From assembly GCA_963978905.1 (NCBI GenBank), contig OZ022261.1, forward strand, positions 3,721,992 to 3,785,991: 64,000 nt of DNA. Direction: 5' to 3'. The DNA is from Trichostrongylus colubriformis. Its lineage: Eukaryota > Nematoda > Chromadorea > Rhabditida > Trichostrongylidae. How positions within the stretch are numbered: the stretch's first letter is position 1; each line of letters begins with the position of its first letter. The position numbers and the translations under genes were made by a program. Under the pieces are notes generated by a model. The model saw nothing but the letters and a program-made list of their open reading frames with translations. It made no database searches and was not told the DNA's origin. Below, piece after piece: positions 1 through 14,500 of the stretch.

Positions 1-19
1 TTATAAGAATGAAAGACAG

Positions 20-500
20 GAAAGGGGTTATTTTTCTTGGGTTTCTGACCGTTTTATTCCGTTTTCCATCACTTTCGTACTTTCAAGCAGGTACCTTTAA
101 TTTGATGATCTTTCCATATTCGGCTTCAGATACCCCTATCATTGCCTTTAATTATTATTGATGCTTTTCGGTTGTTTCATTCGCACCCTAAAAGTTCATC
201 TAGAGCCTTCTGGATTCTATATGAAGTGAACAGCATCCTATCGTCGAAACAACAATCGAAATTTGGAGTTTACGTGAAGTAAGGTCGCACTTACCAAGGA
301 ATTATTGGTAAGCAAGTGAAGTATCGTGAAGTATCATGAAGTGACACTCATTACAACAAATTATAGACATGATTTGATGATCTTTCCATATTCGGCTCGA
401 ATTACCCATATCATTGTCTTTAATTATTATCGAAGCTTTTCAGCTGCTTGCTTCATTAGTACCCCAGAAGCATATCCAGAACCTTTTGGATTTTTCAAGG
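20..500. repeat. Dispersed repeat copies upstream of unc-3
   Basis: Two related blocks (about 101-219 and 372-500) share a core around TTTGATGATCTTTCCATATT followed by a TCATTG(C/T)CTTTAATTATTAT stretch. Bases 20-160 also resemble blocks at 22130-22230 and 22850-23010 in introns of the zig-type gene (shared TTTCCGT...CGTACT and CCGTATCCA/CCATATTCG segments). Bases 213-367 recur at 3926-4080. No coding frame is convincing. Likely old non-autonomous elements. Confidence 0.6.
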
Positions 501-2540
501 AAAATTGTAAAAATGCCTTCAGAAGTTTACAAACTAGTATCTCATTTTCATTGTTCTTTTCTACTCTCTCTAACAAGAATTCAACACCTGTAGGCAAAGA
601 CATTATGTAATCGACGAATCATCACGGAATATATTCGTCAACAGCCGTTTGGATTGTTGGGTACGATTAGCATATCAAACGCGCAGCTGTCCGAATATTT
701 CGAGTCACTTCCACTGACAAACTGCGCGCTAAATTAGCATAGCAGCGATATGCATCAGCCCTATATTCTGAGGCTGACTGACTGGCAACTTTAGGCTTGG
801 TTTAATTCGATATCGATTTTTTTCTAAGTGCAGACACCACTGCACAGCATTCGTAACCGAATGTAAAAATTATTCAAAATAGCAATAATACAATCATGAG
901 ACGTTGCAAGTGCTAATAAGAGAAATGATTAGGAAATTTCTGGACATATTTTGCCTTCCGAGCGCCTTCTTCGGGACATATTAATGGTAAAGAAGTTACA
1001 ACCAAAAGTTATCGCTTAGTAAAAGGACATTCTTTCAGCTGAATCAAAAATGAGTTTGGAATGTCACAATTTGACAAATCAAATATCGCAGATGTGTTAT
1101 ATGCCCGAATCAGTAATAAACGTCAGTCGAGGAAGCATTGGAGAGGGGAGGGATGGGGTCCTATAGTGGCTGGTCGGGAGGGGAGTCGTATATCGTTTCT
1201 TGGCTCCTTACATTGTGTAGTAGATCGGCTCACTGAACGCTGCTTGCGCATCAATCAATTATCGATTGGGACAACAATACTCATCTTTACAAAGCGAGTT
1301 AATCTTTCGGTATGATACTCGCGGATAAGGGAAGGAAAGGAGAAAGGAGGTCGTGTTTAGTCGAAGATGAGAGGGATTTGAGAGATTCAGTCTGCTCAAT
1401 GCTTGACCTCGAACAGCGTAGCCATATCTTTCTTTCCAACTGAAAAATTCTGCAAAACAGGGAAAAAACGTGTTTTGTAGACGTCAATTGCAATATTCTC
1501 TGCTATGCCAACGAGGTAGTTAGGTGGAATTTTTAATGAGGGCCTAAGGTTTCGACCATATCGTCTTCCTCAAAGGCCGAAACGTGGCCCAAGATTCCGC
1601 GTTTAGGCCTTTGAGGAAGAGGATTTAAAACGGTAGGCCGTCAGTCAAAATCAAACTAAAGAATCTCGTCGGCATAGCAGAGAAAATTGTAATTAACATC
1701 GATGCAGAGGTTTGGGAAGTTGAGATCTAATACAAAACGTACCGCCGTGTTTCGCAGATTTCCCAGTTCTCCGGCAGCCGAAACGTCTGCTCTCGCTTCG
1801 ATGTCCCATCCACTAACGACAACTTCATAGTTGAGTCCCATACGATTTCGTGTTGGAATGTGGTAACCCTTGGAGGGATACACTTGGTCATTGCGCGAGT
1901 TAGCACGCATATTCCCCATCGGGATTGCCATTCGGTTTCCAGTTGCAGGAACCGAACGCAGTCACGATGAGCCTGGTTCGGCAAGCACCATGCTCTCCCT
2001 CCTACTTACTTTTCTTTTAATTTTCCACTACTCTCATGGCCATCTGGCAAAAATACTCACTGGACACGCCCTCCCTCCATCCCCCAGGAGCTTTTACAAT
2101 CAGCATTTAATGACGGTGATTAGAAATTAACGCGGTAGACATCACACATTCCCTTAATCAGTGGCACATCCTCTGTTCATGAGGAAAAACGAGGGGCAGA
2201 ATTTGGCGTGAATTATACATTTGAGTTGGAGGAATTCACGAGGTTATGTCATCTTCGCATTCCTCCTTTACACTGTAAATAAATAGCAAACAATACACAT
2301 CAGCCTAATGAGGGGGCCAGTATTAGTAATTATGTAATATTATGTCTTGGAAATGCTTTCAACTTGTGGCTTGCTGATTAGAGTGGGATGGCGTTCTCTG
2401 TAATTGCGTTATTGATCGTTGAAGCAAAGTGTACGGTAGTCGGGGGTAGTGCTCGATGATTCGTCGAGCATTGCAGTGGGCGGAGTCAAGGCAATTGAGG
2501 CGGATTGAGCTTAATGAAGGCACCTCCCGAGGGGCCAGCC
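501..2540. other. Upstream flank of unc-3, no supported gene
   Basis: About 2 kb before the unc-3 start codon. Short overlapping open frames on both strands near 1656-1990 show no conserved motif and no clear splice pattern, so they are not called. A hairpin repeat sits at 1548-1630. The stretch must contain promoter or trans-splice sites for unc-3, but none can be placed with confidence by eye. Confidence 0.5.
1548..1630. repeat. Short inverted repeat, dispersed family
   Basis: The segment CGTCTTCCTCAAAGGCC near 1561-1577 is mirrored by GGCCTTTGAGGAAGAGG near 1606-1622, a 17-base stem with a ~28-base loop. A relative of the left arm, AAGGTTTCGGCCATCTCGTC, occurs near 24528-24547. This looks like a small dispersed hairpin repeat. 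Confidence 0.6.
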
Positions 2541-5500
2541 ATGTTCTTCTCTGACGGCTCCACCTTGCTACGATCTATGAAAGATGAAAGTCTTCGAGCC
2601 ACATGGGCACCTTCGCTCATCGATCCATCTCCGGCCAGGTATCACTCTTCAAAGTAATCCCCGATCACAATAAATTCAGATGTTTCCCAACTGTTGCCAA
2701 AACCGCTCAATAATTGGCCATTCCGCCCCATACGTGTCTTGCCATGCAGCCCCTGCCCGGTTTAACCCCCCCCCCCCCCCTTTCCAATGTGCAGTTGGGA
2801 GATCTAAATACGAGCATGATTTGTCCAAAAATACCATCCTTCCCTTTTGCCGGAATAAAGAGATTTCTTCTCCCTCCATGACCAGCCCGTTGGCTGTCAC
2901 GTGATTCCCTGACGATTCCCGTTTACTGTTTGTATCTGGTAAATAATGTTGATAGAGTTGTGCAGTAAAAATCGCTGACAAATTCAATTGAATGTAAACA
3001 TTTTAGTGCACAACTTGCTCGAGCTCATTTCGAGAAGCATCCGCCGAATAATCTTCGAAAGTCGAATTTTTTCCATTTCGTGGTTGCTCTCTATGATCGT
3101 GCCAGTCAGCCGATTGAAATCGAACGTACCCAGTTTGCTGGTTTTGTTGAAAAAGACAGAGAAATTGATGGACAGGATACGAAAAATGGAATTCACTATA
3201 AACTATATGTGCTGTTCCAAAACGGTATGCCATATCTCTTTGTTTCCTTTTTCATTTTCCATCCTCGTATTTTTCAGCTCCCTTGCACCTTCTCTTAACT
3301 CGCGATTTTCTCACGATTTCCTGAGTAATTTTATATGAGGTTTGATATTAGCAAAAATCGGAATTGTGGCAGTATTTTTACAATCTCTGATACACCACCA
3401 GTCATTACATGAGAATTTTGGCGGTTTCGATTTTTTAAGTGGAACCTAGTGCATATTACATGTTACAGTTCATAATATTTAACAGTTAGGTCTTAGAATT
3501 CCATTATGCAAAGGCCTGTAGAAGGAAATAGTGGCCGTGCCTATCGCAGAAAACTTTCATTTTGAATTGCGATTCCAGGCCTTCGTGCAGAACAGGACCT
3601 ATTTGTCCGACTTATCGACAGTGTATCAAAGCAGGTAAGGCACTCCTATACACCTTAAGATTAGTTTTAAGCCCTCTTTGTACACCCATCCCCCACCTCA
3701 ACATTTCACTAGATTTTCCCTGCGTTTCCTGAATGTGTTATGACGGCATGAGACAATGTTCCCTAGTGGGTCATACTGATTACTTTGCATCCACGCGGGT
3801 TTGGTTTTACGGCCAGCCGCAGCCTGTTGGCAACAGATGGCGCTAGCCTGTTTCGAGAATAGCCTGCTTTCGATTCTCGCACCCTATCGCATTCTTCTTA
3901 TTCCTGAACTACCAACAAGCTAGCTATTCTATATGAAGTGGACAGCATCCCATCGTCGAAACTACAATCGAAATTTGGAGTTTATATGAAGTAAGGTCGT
4001 ACTTACCAAGGAATTATTGGTAAAGCAAGTGAAGTATCATGAAGTATCATGAAGTATCACTCGTTACAACAAATTATAAACAACAACTTTCCCCCCACTT
4101 TATTGAAAAATTGATGGCATATCATTATGCTTTTCACATTGCTACTGAATTCACGTGAAATCTTGCTAAAAGCTGCATTGTTTGAAAATTTTAATGCCGA
4201 AAATCGAATTTCGACACGAAAATGTTTGTAAGATCCCGAGACGTGCGGTTGAGTGTCAAGTGCTGATGATATGTTGAATTTAGAGCCATATACGCTTGGA
4301 CCACCACTTTAGACTACGGTAGCCGAGCACAGAATCAATGCTGAGACGAGCGTGTGCCTATTCATCATTTTTATCTCATGCGCAGAATTCTTCAAACCAG
4401 CCTATTTGAGAAATTGGGCAAGAAACAGACAGAGAGGAGTCCGCTTCGGGTGATTGAGCGCAGTACTACTGTGTCAATACAAAATCTCTGTATTCTATCG
4501 AAAAAAAACATGAGTTTATAATTATTAATAGGCCAGTCTACTAAGAAGTATATTTTAGGCTATTACTTATGAGGGACAGGATAAAAATCCTGAAATGTGC
4601 CGCGTGTTACTGACACATGAAGTAATGTGCAGGTAAGATTGAAATGAATTTTGAAGATTTAATCTGTGTAAAAGGAATTCTGTTTTCAGTCGATGTTGCG
4701 AAAAGAAGAGTTGTGGCAATCGAAATGAAACGCCCAGTGATCCTATCATCATCGACAAGTATGTATCATTTAGTATGATTTTCTATCACTGAAGCACAAA
4801 TTAGGAAAAGGATTTGACTCCAAAGGGTGTTAACGCCAACACCGTGTAATTAAGAAATTCACATGAGCAGATGCCCCTATTTTCTTACCAGCCAGCACCC
4901 GTGGTGTAATTAATGCGTTTGGGGTGGCTATAAAATTCCCATAAACTCATATCTGATTCCCTTGGCAAATCGAATCTCGCAGCATACTCCAACGTTGTAC
5001 TTCCTTAGTTGCCGAATGTCAAGTATTGACTCCTGAGGCATATATCCCCATTACTGCTGGTACAACTGACAGTCAAAGGTATCGTTCATGGGAACTTATG
5101 TTTCACTTGGTCACAGTAGACCATATGCAAGGTTTCATTAGAGAAAGGAAATTCCGATGGAGAAATGACGTCATGAAAGCAGTAAATTGCGGACACCTTG
5201 GCGCCTTGGGCGGAGTCATGAGAACTCACGGAAGTGCTGTTGGTGGGGTAGAAGCTGTGATTGCAGAACAGCTCCAAACTCATACGTAGCATTGTCCAAC
5301 CGCTGAGTTCAGGGTTATGGTTTGAGAGAGCGTGGTAATTGAAGGGATCGAACTAATAGGGGTTTTTATCCATAAATAATAGTGTAATCGCTGCTAGCTC
5401 CCCTACTTGTTATCAAAGTGTTCTTCAAGAATACATCGTGACTTCATCAAATTGGATGGCTAGCTCTTGAATAGTTTATGGCGCCTTACTAGAAATGGTT

Positions 5501-8500
5501 ACTCTTCTTGTAGATTTGAGAATAAACTGCAGACCAACAAAGCATTGATCAATAAATAAAATAAAAATATGTTGATGCATAAATCAAAGGTGAATACAGT
5601 AGTAGTAAAGTCTGCAACGAAAAAAATCGATAATGTAATGCAAGCAAAAGAAGCCTAGCAGTGTTTTTAAGCGGCTATTCTAAGAAGTCTCAACCAGGGT
5701 CAAGCCTTGTGTCAAAGAAAGTTTTTGAATAATGGCCCTGCGCGGTCGATGCTTCGCGTTTGGTGCGCTCGCTGTTCAAAATGCGACCGCCATCCCACGT
5801 TCCAACCCAAAATACGGCCCTCCCTTGAGGATTGCTTGACTTATCCTTGACCGTGGTGCTAATCTACGAACAACAGTTGTTACAGTTCTACGGCCGATAC
5901 CCTTTCGAAGTGGTCCGAACCCTTTTTGCTATTGAATTCTGCTTCAGAATGCGTTTATTTTCTCCTTCGTTGTTCTTATGAAGTACTGTGCCTGATTCAA
6001 ATATTTTGGGAGGGAGGGATAGAGCCAGGGACGATTTTCTTGGAAACAAATCGGGGTTAGCCGATGAGTTATCCGAAAAGGCTGAAGTTTCCAGTGAAAA
6101 TGTTAGGATTCTCTACAAAAATGGTATCCAAGAACAGAATAAATAGTTCAAAAAATAAGTATATATCGGGAGAAATAAGTAAAGAGTAATGGAGAATAAT
6201 TTAAAAAAATATCTCTGAATATGGTTCTGCCCGGAAGCCATATGCCAATCTAAACGTGGGAAAACAGTCAACGGCTCCAAAATTCCTTTTTAAAAGACAT
6301 TTTCAGATGTCAATATATAAAATAAAATAAATCGCTCTGTATGAGTTTTGGGAAAGGGGCAGGGCGCTGAAACCTTGCCAATAGCCTCAAATTTTTTTGC
6401 ACTTGTGGAACCTTTTGAGTATTTTGAAAATGAATTTTGGAGCCTCACATTGTTTTCCACACAATAAATATCAGTAAAATAAATTTCAAGGAAAGCAAGG
6501 AACCGAGCTGATTATGATCCTCATGTTCTCATGACTTCGCAACATTATTTCCTACACGAAGCAGCAAACAATTACGCGTGTCTCCATATCGAATTAGGAG
6601 CGGAGATGAGACTTAATGACGTAATGGAGGGCTTGTAGCGCTGCAACCTTTCAAGCTCCATACCCCTTAGAAATTGCACTCATCCTGGTCCGCTGATATC
6701 GTTTTGCGAAATTACAGAGTAGCAGTCGAATAGCTGTCCCTTTTGGAAATCGATAATTAGCAATTAGAATTAGTTCGTTCCAGGTATTTCCTGAAATTCT
6801 TCTTGAAATGCAATCAAAATTGTTTGAAGAATGCTGGAAATCCGAGGGACATGCGCCGATTTCAAGTGAGTTTTCAAAATACAAAAGTATTTTATAGCTT
6901 GCAATATGTTGGTGTCCTTTTGGAGAAAAGGATTGAGTTGACTAGATTAAAGGCAATCTATCATACGAATGACCCTTTTGACACACTTAACAGGTGGCTC
7001 TTCTCGGTTGTCATCGTCTCCTTTTGTTATTAGTGCTGCGCACTAATGCTTATGGTAGCTAATGAAGCGTGGATGATCATTTGTCATCTTCTAGGCGCTG
7101 AGAATTTGTGCTCAATTGCTAATTGCAAACTGCAGCCGAAAATCAGGCTCTGATTGGGAAAGATATCAAAAAGTTGATAAACTAAGCGGAGCTATGAGCA
7201 AAAGTTTCGGTCTTGAACGGGACCCGAACCCGCACTCCACGCTTTTCGAGCCAATGTGCTAATCCATTACACTACCGAGACCCTTTTACCTTAACAACGT
7301 ACAGCGTGCAACACATGGTATTGCACCTAAAACTGTTCCTGAGTGACCAAGTGAAACACATGGTGTTGCACAAGTATCAAACCACAATTTTTTTGTATTT
7401 TGAAGTAGTGTCTCGATCAAAAGCTTTTGCTATATGTTTTCGAATATGGTGAATAACATATCTTTCTGGAACTTTTCCTTCCGAAAGTAGCTGGGATTTT
7501 GGCACCACGCTTTTTGAACACCATAGCAAGCCACAACAAAACAATTGACAAGGCAACTGCTCACCTCTACAAATGAGCTTCGCTGAGATTACTTTTCTAT
7601 TGACTGCGGACCTAACTGCCTAGTTGTACAAAAGTTTAGTTTCTGCCTAGGAATGACACTGAAACGCAGACCAGTTCTTGTGGTACAATTATGGGCAGAT
7701 ATGTTGTTCTTCATATCCTAAAACGTATTCTGTCAGCGTCAGCCTTCACAAATCGACGGTTTCATGTGCCCTCAAAAAAAAAAAAAGACGGTCCTGGGTG
7801 GCTAAGTGCAACACACGGTGTTGCACGATGTGAAGACTAGATAAAAAAGTCTGGCTATACAGGCAGGAACGGTGAAAATAGCCTCGATACCTTATGGGTT
7901 CACTCAGCTTCTGAATGGTGTATTGATCATAGCTTATCATCCTCACGTCAAAAATGTCAAAAATGATTTTTACTTTAGGTTGTACTCAGCACAACAGCAC
8001 GGATAGATGGTCCACTTTTAGCTGTGTCCGAGAACATGTTCGTCCACAACAATTCCAAACATGGAAGACGAGTGAAACGAATCGATGCTTCTGATGGTAC
8101 TTACTATCTATGCTCTTAGGCATGAATTTATAATTTAGATTGAATACAGAATAGGGGTCAGTTTGGGTTGGGGGTGGGAGGAGCGGAAACGCAAGGCGCG
8201 ATTTGCGTGTACTATTCTCCATTGCACCGTACACACCTAATGCCACGCGAAAGGCCTACAATGACAGGCCAATCTATTTTTAAACCAAGACTCATGTAGA
8301 GGGAGCGAGAATGTGAATTTTGGCTTACGTAATATTGCGTCTCCCCTCGAAGCCACACCGACCCCAGAAAAGACTTGCAATGATACTATAACTCTCTTAC
8401 TTCGTTACGAGTAATATCAAATGAATGAAAAAGTAACGCTCAGTGTGAGAGATCATTGACTAATTGTGGGAGATACCAAGTAATGGTGTATCGAATTTCA

Positions 8501-11500
8501 CTTCATCGTTTGTCACGTTTAATAATTTGAAATTATCCACCTGATATATTTATAAGAGTAGAGCGATCGTGGATTAGCAGTACCAGTTCAGTAACTCGCT
8601 AGAAAAAGCAAAGAAATTTAAAATAATATAGTAGTGTCAATGAATTTTTGACACAATTTCCCCTTTTCCACTGAAATAAATTAACATCAACAAACAAGCA
8701 TACTTATCAACAAAACATTAGCCATTATTTTGCAGAAACCCCCCCCCCCCACTTCTATCGATTGGGTAGGGCACAGGCTCTCTACTTCGAGAGTCAGAAT
8801 CCTAGAAGCTTAGAGCGTGGTGCAAATGAAGTCAATGCGACCAAGATTAAGCACGAGTTAGTATTTCTCGAGGGGGTCGTATTGTTGGCTCGAAAGAGAA
8901 GTTCCGCGTCTTTTTGAGCTCCTGAAGAACCCTCAAAAGTTACTTTTTCTAGTCATACGACTTTTTTTGAGATCATTTTTCAGTAAGTCACAGTCGCTCA
9001 TCTTTATTGGAAAAGCGTGGAGGGGTCGAATCGTCAGTGTAGAATGGGATGAAAATTATCACTTTTTTTAGTGATACGATTGAAATGTATTTTACAAACA
9101 TATTCTTCTACGCAATAATTGGTCCCAGATGCGCAAGCCACGGCCGAATTGTGGCCCAGCACAGTATAATGAAGCTTGTCCTGCTATCCCGCTGAAGGCA
9201 GTCATAATGTTCATAGTAGTAGAACCAAGACTAGTAAGCTTCGAAGATTTACCGACTTTTATTTTGAATTGTACAGCATACAGCATAATACCGTGTTACC
9301 GTAATAACACACTGTAATGTAGATCTACCCAGTATAGGTATTAATGTATTGTTTTTATACTCAGAATTTTCTGAAGTGTCGGAACTGTCAACGGGATCAT
9401 CACCAGTCATCAAGGCCTTGTGCCCTAGCGAAGGTTGGATTCAAGGAGGAACACAGGTAGACACACACTTGTGTATGTAGCCTTATGTCGAATTCTCGCT
9501 TTGTGGCGTCGCACGCGCGGTGCCATCAGCAGTACTTGCCGCAGTCCGTTGAAATTGCGCTTAGAACGCACATAGCTAGTACTGTAAGGACCCTTTCAAG
9601 AAATAGCTACAAACTGAAAACAATAGCTTTTGTACAATAAAAAGACAAAGAAGCAACATAAAAAGTAAAAGTAATAGTAGCATTACATGACAACAATCGT
9701 AAACAAGAAATGATCAATTCGGGCGCAAAATTCTGAAGTTACGCAGTGTACGCAATCACACTCTCAAATCGGCTCGCTCTCGCCGCGCGCGGCCGCGAAA
9801 AAATTCGACATAAGGCCACACACCTCACACACACATTTAATTGAATCATGTTTTTTGCAACTATTAGGCAAGCGAGTATTTTTTTTTTTGCAGGTGATTG
9901 TGATAGGTGAAAATTTCTTCGAAGGTCTACAGATCGCTTTCGGTTCGACAACTGTTTGGAGTGAGGTATAATTTTTTCCTCTAGGATGATGGCGTTCTTA
10001 ATGGGATTTATAAACACAAAAAACTGTTCCAGCTGGTTCAAGTGATTTCGCCACATGCCATGAGAGTTACGAGCCCTCCACGTCATAATGCCGGAGTAGT
10101 TGAAGTCACTTTACAATACAAAAACAAGCAATACAATAGAGGAGCGCCAGTACGCTTCACTTATGCATGTGAGTTTGGATAAGGTTTTTATATAAAGTCA
10201 CATTCTTGAAGGAGTTGGTCTCGAACCTCACCTTTCTAGAGGATTTCTGTAGAGAATTTCCTCGAAGGCACCACGAGAGGTAGTACGATCAATTTTCGGA
10301 GGTTGTATCATTAGGACAAGACTTTGTGCGTCGCGAGTCGCGATGCGTGCCAGCTATGAGCGCAGCAGTAGATGGGTTCTGAAGCGATTTTCGTGTCTTG
10401 CGTCTTGGTTTAGGCGAAACGGCCCTACGACACAATAACACATGGCCCCCTAGCTCGTACGCATCGGGACGTACGCCCGCAAAACGGACACTTGTCCCAT
10501 CGATGGACACCTGATTGTCGGATACTAAAGTAGAAATGCTAGATGTAGACCGCACCGGATGAATAACGGAACGGAATGGCCAAAGGCCTGAGCAGTGGCG
10601 CTGATGAATTTCCGGCTAAATAGCGACCCGTACTGAAAAGTTTTTTTCTAGGCATTATGTCAAGTCGTCGTATGTGTGTAGTCATTAGACAATATCTCTA
10701 TATGGGCCGTAGTATTGTCTGACTTTCTCGGTATAGCCTCGAAAGCTCAACAAGATACACAAATATTTCTGTTTGTTTGAAGCACCTTGGAGTGCAAACA
10801 AATAAAGAGAATATAAAGAATAATAGAACTATTCAGCTGAGTAACTGACAATAGTGGAGGGAAAGTTTCATGGTCCAACTTAGCGTTGGGGAAAATTTAC
10901 GAAGTTTGCCCCTACTCATGCCCTAATCTGTCTTGACGATACGTATCTCTACGCTTTCATAAATAATGCTGTTGCATACTAAAGTTCTGTCACTAAATAA
11001 CCATTGCACTTCTACAAAAGCAAGTCAATTATCGCATTACGATTTTAAGAAAAAAATTGCTTGAATGTCAGCAGACACAGTTTTTTTGCATTGAGCCCCT
11101 GGGGTCTAATGCAAAAAAAACGCAGTAACCACCTCCGATTTCGGCCTCGTTCATACTTTGCACCAGCAGGGAGTGGCCATTCACAGAGCGATGGAGAGTG
11201 GCACAGGAGGGATGCAGAGACGACGCAGGCAACGAGATAGCGTGGCACACGAGAGACCCAGAGACACGCAGCCACGCCCTGCCCCTCGCGTAACAAAGTG
11301 TGAACGTTGCATTACGACTTCCACAGTGACTGACCATGCATGTTGTTGTATGAAAAAATTGAGCTTCCAAACCTGACAACGGTAGCGAAGAAAGGGCAGT
11401 GCATAGAGCCTTCCAGAATGGGATTGAACTATGCTGTGCATTATTTCCTTCAGGATTTCAGCCCGCAATGTTCATTCCTCACAGAATCGTGTTGACTTGC

Positions 11501-14500
11501 GCATTGAATTCAGTTCTGATTGTCAAAGCGATGGCTGACGACCCTCAAGGGTTCGATTAGGGAGTCAAATCGAAATTTTGATCGAACACAAGTCAAATCG
11601 AAATTTTGATTGGACACACACACACGTTTATCACACAAAAGTCATGTAAGGTTCACTAGCTGCAAGGATCTTTCAACTAGAAATAAAAACAGTACTAATA
11701 TCGAAATAAGCAACATTTGTATAAAACTGCCCACATCCATAGCCTTTCTACCGTGAAAGAAATCGTGTGCGTGGCTTTTTGTGATGAAAACGATCATTAT
11801 CAAGCGAATCCGTGGCGTAGTGCTCACATAACTTCAGAAGTAAACGGTCCCCCACTTTTTTGCCGGTCCCTCGCGAACATGAAATCCCGTTTTTTCCGAC
11901 GCGCATTGACTGAATGATCGGTCTGTTGGATGATCTACAACGTTGAAACCGAAGACTCGCAGGGGTCTTCTAATGGCCACAGCAGTAGGTAGTCACGTAA
12001 GAAATTCATGAACGAACTCCTGTTGTGGTTCTACTACAGTCATATTCGATCAATATATTTGACGAATTGGAAAATGCCAAATAATTTGCAAATCTTTATC
12101 GGCTCTGCAGACCATCATCGATTCCCTAGGGGTCTGTGGGGATGATGGTGGTGAGGTGTTTCCAACTACCAAATTCCACCCAGTTATCGATTTCATTCGG
12201 CCCTGATCCTTCAGTCATAGTAAATTTGTCCGCTCACCGCCTAAAGCACGATTTATCCCTCGTTGTGCTTTCAATCAGTCCAGGTTCTTTTGCATTTCAT
12301 ATTTTCCATATTAAGCTCTGACGGAACCGAGTATTGACTTTGGATTTCAACGACTACAAAAACTTCTACCAAAATATCCCGGTGATCCGGAAAGGCTCCC
12401 AAAGGAAATCATTCTGAAGCGGGCTGCCGAATTAGCAGAAGCTCTATATAGCAGGTACGCGTCTTAGCTTCCGAAGAAATATAACTATGAAAAAATCTGA
12501 TTCAGGACACAGGCAGAGCAATTAAGTAACTACGCTTCGGTCTACTCAGCTGGGTTCGACTCATCAGGTTTGCAGATCATGTACTTATTCGATTTTTGAA
12601 GACAAATAAGTGTGCAGTTGATACTTGAAATGATGGTATCCAATCAGACTATCAAACCTTCATGGAGCAGTAGATCCTTGCTCGAAGCCGCACTAGCCAC
12701 GCCCAGTCGGCTCGAGTGGGTGTGGTCAGCTTAGGTTGGAGCATGTGTAGGGCCATGTTGGGGCGAATTTGCTCAAGTATGTGCTGCTCCAAGAAGGAAA
12801 TCCACAAATCCGCTAATATGGTCAAGGTGATCCTTTAAAGATCACTGAATTAAATGTGCTGCAATATATTGGGTTGGTCCATAAGTTTCGGACCACCTTG
12901 ACCAATTTTCGTTTCCTTTTTTTTTCTTGCTTCACCTTCGCATTCATATGACTCAATCTGCTCCACACCTGACTGCAATATATAGCCGATACATCGAGTG
13001 CTGGTAGATTCCCCTCTTGTGGAAATTCACAAACTTTTTGCTGCAGTCGAAAAAACCGAAAAATTCTATGTCGGTTATGACACCTTGGTTAACTTGCCAT
13101 ATCTTTTCGATGAAATGACTTAGAAAACGGAGTGGGTTTCCATTCGTTAGCGCGATGTTAGAGCTGTCAAGGAATGAAGAAGACATGCCCATTTGAAAAG
13201 TTTTCTTTTTCTGGAATTTTCTTTGCAATGGGTGTGCGACATCGCCGTGACAGAAGAGGAGTCTACGTCGTTTCTCTTTAAACAAAAAGGCTGCATAAAC
13301 AAGCTTTTTACGGTGGAATTCCTGTTGGACGTTAGCATCAAAAGCTAGGAAATGCCAGCGCACAGCTCTTTTGGTCCCGTACAACTCGGACGAACCACTT
13401 TCCATGGACTTGGACTTTGCCTGTCATAATTCTCGGATAGCTTGAGCGAGCCCCTTTTGTCTATGAATTAGTTAGACCGCACTCCTATTCAGCGCTGGCA
13501 AACCGTAGCTACGTCCACAGGCAGCGAAGCAGAGTGGCACGGGGAGGTGCGGAGGCTACGCAAACAACGAGGCAGGGTGGCATAGGAGGAGACCCAAAGG
13601 CATGCAACCACGCCCTGCCGCCGGCACCGCAGAGTATGAATGCTACCTCAGCAAACAGTACCAGCTCCTCATAGACAGTGACTATATTGGATAGCCACGC
13701 AAAAAGTCGGGTAGAACATGGCGATCTCGAGTCTTGACTTGAACTCGGTACTTTTGGGGAACGAACTCAATATTTTCTGATCTTCCAGACTTTAGGAACA
13801 TGTCTCAGTGCTGCCATTCTGCAGCACTGAGTGATAATGGTGATGAAGTGTTTCCAGCCGCCAAATTCCTTCCAGGGGGCTTGTCCAATGACAGGAACAC
13901 TGATTTTAATCATTTTCATGAGCTTGGGCTAGCCTCGGTAGAGAATGTCACGGGCATGTCGTTATCTCTACAATCTTCAAAGGAAAAAATCTTTTCCGGA
14001 TGAACAATGTCTGCCCTGCTCCATTAGATGAGACCGCATCCTCCACCACTGTTGGATCCTGCCTACAACCTGGTCCTTGGAAGATGCCGGACGATGCAAG
14101 AGAAATTAGGCCTCCATGAAAATTTCGCAAAATTAGTATAATAGCCAGAGCAGGCAAGCGAGCTGGGTAATCGAAGTGGTAGAGGTATGTGCCATGCTAT
14201 CACATGAGTAGCGGCACCTCGGGTTTCTTCCAAAATTTTTACAGCAATGAATGTAAAGTGGTCCGGAACCTATGGACCAACCTAATAGTTCTTGTTGAAA
14301 AAGAGGGAGTTGCTCTTGCTTTGCTGAAATCAAGAGAATGGGCTGAAAGCTGGATTCCACCACTCTCTTCCGGTGCTTTCCCATGGAAAGTTCCTCTATT
14401 ACAAAACCAAGTAATCGCGTAAATGGGACTGATTTATCGTGAAGTGCATGAAAATTTACTCATTCATCTGAATTTCGTAGTCTGCCTTGGGATGAATCAA

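Noticed and set aside
1656..1990. Minus-strand frames ending YADEIL, reminiscent of a reverse transcriptase YADD
   Set aside because: No other reverse transcriptase motif is in place and two overlapping frames are equally open; too weak to call.
2769..2781. Poly-C run and other homopolymers (also near 8740, 42650, 51640, 61200)
   Set aside because: Simple low-complexity tracts without further structure.
12316..12567. Initial reading of these exons as a stand-alone bHLH gene
   Set aside because: Phases and upstream exons show that they are exons 11 and 12 of unc-3; COE proteins have an HLH without a basic region.
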